Of a stretch of 64,000 bases of DNA, positions 56,715 through 64,000 are shown piece after piece. The position numbers and the translations under genes are program-made. Positions within the stretch are counted from its first letter, which is position 1. Each line of letters begins with the position of its first letter. Source of the stretch: Bog-473 sp963800725. GTDB taxonomy: Bacteria; Actinomycetota; Acidimicrobiia; Acidimicrobiales; RAAP-2. The notes beneath the pieces were generated by a model. It did not search any database and had not been told where the DNA came from. It saw only the letters and a list, made by a program, of their open reading frames with translations. The stretch lies in assembly GCA_963800725.1 (NCBI GenBank), contig CAWDCE010000022.1, positions 1 through 64,000 on the forward strand, in the 5' to 3' direction.

Positions 56715-59700
56715 AGAATTCAAAGTTCTCTGCGTTCAAACAGTCGCGAAGTGTCGACGCGCCACTTCAAAAGGGCCGATCCGAGGCTGGCGATACGTTG
56801 GTCGAGGTCCTCATAGCCATTGCAATCTTGGGGATCGCTTCGGTGGCCATCCTCTTTGCATTTGCAACTTCAATTACTGGTTCGTCCGAACACCGAACGC
56901 TCGCAGCGATTGATGTTGCTCTTAGGAGCGCAAGCCAGGACGCGGTGTCTCAAGTCCAATTCTCGGCTGCCGCACCGTACAAATCGTGCGCCGTTCCGAC
57001 TGACTACGGACAGGTCGCATTCAATAACCTCCCGAGCGGCTACACCGCCAGCATTACGGCCGTCAGCTATTGGACGGGTTCGACTGCCACCCCCACGTTC
57101 ACCTTCTCCTCGACCTGTGCCGCGGGCTCAACGAATCCCCAGCTCTTGACCATCTCCGTCATCTCCACAGCCACCCATGCGAGCCAGAACGTCAACGCCG
57201 TAGTCAGCGACCCGACGACTCGACCCGTGCCGACCGCGGGCTCGGCCACCCAACTGGTCTTCTTCGAACAACCAGGCAACGGCACCAGCGGTTCGGCCCT
57301 ACAACCCCAACCAGTCATCGCCGTTGAGGATGCCGCCGGCAATGTCGTCGACTCCGACCTTTCTACGGTCACCCTGACGCTCAACACGGTGTCGGGCCCA
57401 TCCGGCGCGGTGCTGTCCAGCAACTGCACGGGAAGTGAGTTCTTCGGCATCGTGACCTTCTCGAACTGCAGCGTGCTCAAGGCGGGCACCTTCACCGTCA
57501 CGGCGACCGATGCGTCGCTGCCCAATGCGAGCATCACGAGCAACCAGTTCACGGTCTCCCCCGGACCTGCGTCCCAACTCGTCTTCTCATCCCAGCCCGG
57601 CAACGGAACCGGTGGCCTTGCGTTGGTAGCGCAGCCCGCGGTAACCGTTGAAGACGCAGGTGGCAACACCGTCACGGCCGACTCGTCCACCGTCACGCTT
57701 TCCATTGCCTCGGGCACCCCGACCTCGGGGGGTCCCGGCACACTGTCTGGCTGCAGCGGAGCGGAAAACAGCGGTGTGGTGAAGTTCTCGGGCTGTGCCA
57801 TCAACAAGACGGGAGCCAACTACGCCCTCACCGCCTCTGACGGCTCGCTTACGCCAGCGACCAGCAGCACCTTCACGATTACCACCGGACCCGCGGCTCA
57901 GCTTGCCTTTACAACGGCACCGGCCAACGCGACCGGCGGCGTGACCTTCGCCACCGCGCCGGGCGTCAGTGTCGAAGACGCTGGCGGCAATGTCGTGACC
58001 AACGCCAACAACTCGATCACTTTGGGTATCAGCACAGCTCCCAGCGGTGGCGGCACGTTGTCGTGCGGAATCAATCCGAGAACCCCCACCGCCGGGGTGG
58101 CCAGCTTCTCCAACTGCAAGATCACCGGCGCTGCAGGCACTTACACCCTCAAGGCAACCGCATCGGGCCTCACGCCAGCGGCCAGTGGCACCTTCACAGT
58201 CGCAGGCACCGCAACGACCCTCGTGTTCACCACTTCGCCGAGTAACGCCGCCAGCGGCTTCACCATCGCCACCCAACCCGTCGTGACGGTCGAAGACGCC
58301 TTGGGGGACGTGGTGACCAACGACAGTTCGACCGTTTCCCTGGCGCTCAGCGCCCAACCATCTGGATCCAACACCCTCAACTGCGGGGCAAGCCTCACCA
58401 AGGGCGCAAGCGCCGGCGTCGCCACCTTTAGCGGTTGCAAGATCACCGGCTCACCGGGGACCTATTCCCTCAAAGCCACCGACGGCATTCTGACCGCGGC
58501 CACAAGCGCTACCTTCACCGTGTCCGGGACCCCGACCAAGTTGGTCATCACCACTCAGCCGAGCAGTTCGACCGGCGGTGCCGCTTTCGCCACCCAACCC
58601 GTAGTCACGGTTGAAGATGCGCTCGGTGACGTGGTGACCTCTGACGGCTCGACCGTCAAGTTGGCCATTGCCACTGCGACGCCGACGTCTGGTGGTCCGG
58701 GCACCCTGTCTGGGTGCAACGGCACCGAAAACAGCGGCGTCATCAGCTTCACCGGCTGTTCAATCAACACCGCAGGCACCGGCTACAAGCTGACCGCCAC
58801 CGACGGCACCCTCACTTCTGCGACCAGCACGGCCTTCAACATCGCCGTCGGTGCCCCGAGCCAGTTGGCCTTCAGCACCCAACCGGGCAACGGGACTGAC
58901 GGGACCACCTTGGGCACCCAACCGGTGGTCAGTGTCGAAGACAGTGGCGGCAACGTGGTCACGAGCGCCACCAACGCGGTGACGCTCTCGATCGCCAGCC
59001 AACCCGGCAGCGGCGCCACGCTGACTTGCACCACCAACCCGCTGGCGGCGGCGAACGGGGTGAGCGGCTTTGGCGGTTGCCAGATCGTCGGCAAGGCCGG
59101 GAACTACACGCTCAGCGCAACCTCGGCCGGGTTGAGCAGTGCCACCTCGAGTTCGTTGACGCTCTCGGTCGGGGCGGCCACCCAGGTCGTCTTCAGCACC
59201 CAACCCGGCGGCGGGGCCAACGGATCGACCTGGGGCACCCAACCCGTCGCCAGTGTCGAAGACATCGGCGGCAACGTCGTCACCGGGGCCACCAACTCGA
59301 TCACTTTGGGCATCGCCACCCAGCCCGTCGGCGGCGGCACGCTGGCCTGCACCACCAACCCCAAGGCTGCCGCGGCCGGGGTGGCCACCTTTGCGGGCTG
59401 CAAGATCACCGGCAAGGCGGGGGCCTACACCTTGAGTGCGACTGCCACCGGGCTCACCAGCGCCACCTCCAACTCGTTCTCCATCAGCGCGGGGACCGCC
59501 ACCCAGGTCGTCTTCAGCACCCAACCCGGCGGCGGGGCCAACGGCGCGGCATGGAACACCCAGCCGGTTGTCACCATCGAGGATGCTTCGGGCAACGTCG
59601 CCACCACCAACACCTCGAACGTGACCCTGGCCATTGCCAGCCAACCCGGCAGCGGGGCCACGCTCAATTGTGGACCCAATACCCAGGCGGCCAAGAATGG

Positions 59701-62700
59701 TGCCGTTGCGTTCACCACTTGCCAAATCAGCGGGCAGATCGGGAATTACACCCTGACCGCCACCGACGGCACCCTCACTTCTGCGACCAGCACGGCCTTC
59801 AACATCGCCGTCGGTGCCCCGAGCCAGTTGGCCTTCAGCACCCAACCGGGCAACGGGACTGACGGGACCACCTTGGGCACCCAACCGGTGGTCAGTGTCG
59901 AAGACAGTGGCGGCAACGTGGTCACGAGCGCCACCAACGCGGTGACGCTCTCGATCGCCAGCCAACCCGGCAGCGGCGCCACGCTGACTTGCACCACCAA
60001 CCCGCTGGCGGCGGCGAACGGGGTGAGCGGCTTTGGCGGTTGCCAGATCGTCGGCAAGGCCGGGAACTACACGCTCAGCGCAACCTCGGCCGGGTTGAGC
60101 AGTGCCACCTCGAGTTCGTTCACGCTCTCGGTCGGGGCGGCCACCCAGGTCGTCTTCAGCACCCAACCCGGCGGCGGGGCCAACGGATCGACCTGGGGCA
60201 CCCAACCCGTCGCCAGTGTCGAAGACATCGGCGGCAACGTCGTCACCGGGGCCACCAACTCGATCACTTTGGGCATCGCCACCCAGCCCGTCGGCGGCGG
60301 CACGCTGGCCTGCACCACCAACCCCAAGGCTGCCGCGGCCGGGGTGGCCACCTTTGCGGGCTGCAAGATCACCGGCAAGGCGGGGGCCTACACCTTGAGT
60401 GCGACTGCCACCGGGCTCACCAGCGCCACCTCCAACTCGTTCTCCATCAGCGCGGGGACCGCCACCCAGGTCGTCTTCAGCACCCAACCCGGCGGCGGGG
60501 CCAACGGCGCGGCATGGAACACCCAGCCGGTTGTCGCCATCGAGGATGCTTCGGGCAACGTCGCCACCACCAACACCTCGAACGTGACCCTGGCCATTGC
60601 CGGCCAACCCGGCAGCGGGGCCACGCTCAGCTGTGCGAACAACCCGCTGGGGGCCTCGGCCGGAGTGGCCAGCTTTGCGGATGCCAGATCGTGGGCAAGG
60701 CCGGGAACTACACGCTCGCACGCGTCGGCGAACGGGCTCGCCGGCGCCACCTCCAACTCGTTCTCCATCAGCGCCGGAGCGGCCAGCCAGTTGGCCTTCA
60801 GCACCCAACCGGGCAACGGGACTGACGGGACCACCTTGGGCACCCAACCGGTGGTCAGTGTCGAAGACAGTGGCGGCAACGTGGTCACGAGCGCCACCAA
60901 CGCGGTGACGCTCTCGATCGCCAGCCAACCCGGCAGCGGCGCCACGCTGACTTGCACCACCAACCCGCTGGCGGCGGCGAACGGGGTGAGCGGCTTTGGC
61001 GGTTGCCAGATCGTCGGCAAGGCCGGGAACTACACGCTCAGCGCAACCTCGGCCGGGTTGAGCAGTGCCACCTCGAGTTCGTTCACGCTCTCGGTCGGGG
61101 CGGCCACCCAGGTCGTCTTCAGCACCCAACCCGGCGGCGGGGCCAACGGATCGACCTGGGGCACCCAACCCGTCGCCAGTGTCGAAGACATCGGCGGCAA
61201 CGTCGTCACCGGGGCCACCAACTCGATCACTTTGGGCATCGCCACCCAGCCCGTCGGCGGCGGCACGCTGGCCTGCACCACCAACCCCAAGGCTGCCGCG
61301 GCCGGGGTGGCCACCTTTGCGGGCTGCAAGATCACCGGCAAGGCGGGGGCCTACACCTTGAGTGCGACTGCCACCGGGCTCACCAGCGCCACCTCCAACT
61401 CGTTCTCCATCAGCGCGGGGACCGCCACCCAGGTCGTCTTCAGCACCCAACCCGGCGGCGGGGCCAACGGCGCGGCATGGAACACCCAGCCGGTTGTCGC
61501 CATCGAGGATGCTTCGGGCAACGTCGCCACCACCAACACCTCGAACGTGACCCTGGCCATTGCCGGCCAACCCGGCAGCGGGGCCACGCTCAGCTGTGCG
61601 AACAACCCGCTGGGGGCCTCGGCCGGAGTGGCCAGCTTTGCGGGATGCCAGATCGTGGGCAAGGCCGGGAACTACACGCTCAGCGCGTCGGCGAACGGGC
61701 TCGCCGGCGCCACCTCCAACTCGTTCTCCATCAGCGCCGGAGCGGCCAGCCAGTTGGCCTTCAGCACCCAACCGGGCAACGGGACTGACGGGACCACCTT
61801 GGGCACCCAACCGGTGGTCAGTGTCGAAGACAGTGGCGGCAACGTGGTCACGAGCGCCACCAACGCGGTGACGCTCTCGATCGCCAGCCAACCCGGCAGC
61901 GGCGCCACGCTGACTTGCACCACCAACCCGCTGGCGGCGGCGAACGGGGTGAGCGGCTTTGGCGGTTGCCAGATCGTCGGCAAGGCCGGGAACTACACGC
62001 TCAGCGCAACCTCGGCCGGGTTGAGCAGTGCCACCTCGAGTTCGTTCACGCTCTCGGTCGGGGCGGCCACCCAGGTCGTCTTCAGCACCCAACCCGGCGG
62101 CGGGGCCAACGGATCGACCTGGGGCACCCAACCCGTCGCCAGTGTCGAAGACATCGGCGGCAACGTCGTCACCGGGGCCACCAACTCGATCACTTTGGGC
62201 ATCGCCACCCAGCCCGTCGGCGGCGGCACGCTGGCCTGCACCACCAACCCCAAGGCTGCCGCGGCCGGGGTGGCCACCTTTGCGGGCTGCAAGATCACCG
62301 GCAAGGCGGGGGCCTACACCTTGAGTGCGACTGCCACCGGGCTCACCAGCGCCACCTCCAACTCGTTCTCCATCAGCGCGGGGACCGCCACCCAGGTCGT
62401 CTTCAGCACCCAACCCGGCGGCGGGGCCAACGGCGCGGCATGGAACACCCAGCCGGTTGTCGCCATCGAGGATGCTTCGGGCAACGTCGCCACCACCAAC
62501 ACCTCGAACGTGACCCTGGCCATTGCCGGCCAACCCGGCAGCGGGGCCACGCTCAGCTGTGCGAACAACCCGCTGGGGGCCTCGGCCGGAGTGGCCAGCT
62601 TTGCGGGATGCCAGATCGTGGGCAAGGCCGGGAACTACACGCTCGAGCGCGTCGGCGAACGGGCTCGCCGGCGCCACCTCCAACTCGTTCTCCATCAGCG

Positions 62701-63983
62701 CCGGAGCGGCCAGCCAGTTGGCCTTCAGCACCCAACCGGGCAACGGGACTGACGGGACCACCTTGGGCACCCAACCGGTGGTCAGTGTCGAAGACAGTGG
62801 CGGCAACGTGGTCACGAGCGCCACCAACGCGGTGACGCTCTCGATCGCCAGCCAACCCGGCAGCGGCGCCACGCTGACTTGCACCACCAACCCGCTGGCG
62901 GCGGCGAACGGGGTGAGCGGCTTTGGCGGTTGCCAGATCGTCGGCAAGGCCGGGAACTACACGCTCAGCGCAACCTCGGCCGGGTTGAGCAGTGCCACCT
63001 CGAGTTCGTTCACGCTCTCGGTCGGGGCGGCCACCCAGGTCGTCTTCAGCACCCAACCCGGCGGCGGGGCCAACGGATCGACCTGGGGCACCCAACCCGT
63101 CGCCAGTGTCGAAGACATCGGCGGCAACGTCGTCACCGGGGCCACCAACTCGATCACTTTGGGCATCGCCACCCAGCCCGTCGGCGGCGGCACGCTGGCC
63201 TGCACCACCAACCCCAAGGCTGCCGCGGCCGGGGTGGCCACCTTTGCGGGCTGCAAGATCACCGGCAAGGCGGGGGCCTACACCTTGAGTGCGACTGCCA
63301 CCGGGCTCACCAGCGCCACCTCCAACTCGTTCTCCATCAGCGCGGGGACCGCCACCCAGGTCGTCTTCAGCACCCAACCCGGCGGCGGGGCCAACGGCGC
63401 GGCATGGAACACCCAGCCGGTTGTCGCCATCGAGGATGCTTCGGGCAACGTCGCCACCACCAACACCTCGAACGTGACCCTGGCCATTGCCGGCCAACCC
63501 GGCAGCGGGGCCACGCTCAGCTGTGCGAACAACCCGCTGGGGGCCTCGGCCGGAGTGGCCAGCTTTGCGGGATGCCAGATCGTGGGCCAAGCGGGGACGT
63601 ATACATTGAATGCGACCTCGAGCGGCCTGACGAATGCAACGTCGAGTCCGTTGACGCTCTCGGTCGGAGCGGCCACCCAGGTGGCCTTCACCACCCAACC
63701 CGCCAATGGGTCCAACGGGAACAACTTCGGCACCCAACCCGTGGTCAGTGTCGAAGACAGTGGCGGCAACGTGGTCACGAGCGCCACCAACGCGGTGACG
63801 CTCTCGATCGCCAGCCAACCCGGCGGCGGCAACACATTGACCTGTAATTCCAACCCGAAGTCGGCCGTCAACGGTGTTGCAACCTTCTCGGGCTGCCGGA
63901 TTAGCGGCCGAACAGGCACCTACACCCTCAACGCCCGTGCGACCGGCTTGGCCTCAGACACCTCCAACGGATTCACCGCATAA
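56711..63983 (+). CDS. Giant prepilin-anchored protein with about 21 tandem Ig-like domains (frameshifted)
   Basis: The repaired product is about 2,420 residues. Residues 1-27 are a basic leader ending EAG; the mature N-terminus would be D28-T-L-V-E32 with Glu at +5 and the helix VEVLIAIAILGIASVAILFAF, a PilV-like class III signal. A short pilin-like region follows to about residue 178. About 21 Ig-like units of about 104 residues follow, each of type QLVFSTQPGNG ... QPVVSVEDSGGNVVT ... CKITGKAGTYTLSAT. Most units hold a Cys pair. One extra G near 62645 shifts the frame; the other frame finishes the last four units and stops at 63983. It probably acts as a surface adhesin. Confidence 0.85.
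58861..63587 (+). repeat. Five near-identical 963-bp tandem repeats (three Ig domains each)
   Basis: Copies begin at 58861, 59824, 60787, 61750 and 62714, that is 963 bp apart, the last after an extra base. Each encodes three different Ig-like units (QLAFSTQPGNGTDG, QVVFSTQPGGGANGS, QVVFSTQPGGGANGA). Copies 2-5 are almost identical in DNA; copy 1 differs in its third unit at about 59640-59760. Copy 5 diverges after about 63585. Identity at silent positions means recent amplification or ongoing gene conversion. Confidence 0.93.
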
Positions 63984-64000
63984 GGACCCCGAGCACACGT

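Noticed and set aside
58760..62947. Open frame of about 1,395 codons on the minus strand opposite the Ig repeats
   Set aside because: It mirrors the periodic high-GC coding strand; the translation is Gly/Ala/Arg/Asp-rich without any fold pattern, and it repeats only because the plus-strand repeats do.
58861..63587. CRISPR-like or satellite repeat array
   Set aside because: Units are 963 bp, contiguous, in frame and encode Ig domains; there are no short palindromic repeats with unique spacers.
1..64000. Mobile element, prophage or integron
   Set aside because: No transposase, integrase, terminal inverted repeats or attachment-site duplications were recognised; the only large repeats are the Ig array and the 137-bp duplication.

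Overview
The window is high-GC, densely coded bacterial DNA of actinobacterial type. Most likely it comes from the class Acidimicrobiia or a relative. The grounds are ergothioneine genes (EgtB, EgtD), a homologue of the mycothiol-dependent nitroreductase Rv2466c, a mycobacterial-style MptB mannosyltransferase, DrrAB-type ABC exporters, frequent GTG starts, and many 4-nt ATGA/GTGA gene overlaps. This assignment is inferred from gene families, not from a marker gene. I see no rRNA, tRNA, insertion sequence, prophage or CRISPR array.

Region 1 (1-5,029): a PadR regulator with a histidine-rich N-terminus heads a DrrAB-type ABC exporter. A GT39/ArnT-like glycosyltransferase and a maleylpyruvate-isomerase-like protein lie opposite. 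Region 2 (5,179-15,035): a PAP2 phosphatase, DUF427, the ergothioneine pair egtB-egtD, a large YfhO-type membrane protein, a UDP-sulfoquinovose synthase (sulfolipid headgroup) and a divergent MptB-like mannosyltransferase. This is largely envelope lipid and glycan chemistry. Region 3 (15,133-32,178): a redoxin, then a minus-strand run of catabolic genes (F420/PPOX-like oxidase, SnoaL-like, EthD-like, two SDRs, sulfatase-family hydrolase, P450). After these come a divergent aldehyde dehydrogenase pair, a minus-strand operon (nitronate monooxygenase, unknown, phosphotransferase, methyltransferase), a nitroreductase, DUF2237, ArsC, SRPBCC and an M20 peptidase.

Region 4 (32,190-37,401): a tightly coupled operon of acyl-CoA dehydrogenase, APH-type kinase, SDR and a Rv2466c-like thiol protein, followed by a minus-strand type III CoA-transferase. 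The dehydrogenase and kinase resemble the two halves of animal ACAD10/11 and bacterial LvaA-type 4-hydroxyacyl-CoA catabolism. Region 5 (37,507-50,418): DUF2127, a secreted glycine-rich/beta-propeller/Ig protein, TrmO, a second ABC-2 exporter with two permeases, a haloalkane-dehalogenase-like/Baeyer-Villiger-type operon, an alpha/beta hydrolase, a second P450 and rpiA.

Region 6 (50,525-63,983) is a type IV pilus or pseudopilus locus and the most striking part. It has a prepilin peptidase, a PilT-like ATPase and a major pilin. A 1.6-kb lower-GC divergent intergenic region separates these from two translationally coupled prepilins. The first carries a CshA-like C-terminus. The second starts with a class III signal peptide and continues into about 21 tandem Ig-like domains (about 2,400 residues), including five near-identical 963-bp blocks. 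I interpret this as a pilus-anchored giant adhesin.

At least a dozen genes carry a single apparent 1- or 2-nt indel that breaks an otherwise conserved frame. A 137-bp tandem duplication sits over two convergent gene ends. This density suggests uncorrected long-read or assembly errors more than mass pseudogenisation, so affected genes are listed as whole genes with the break noted.
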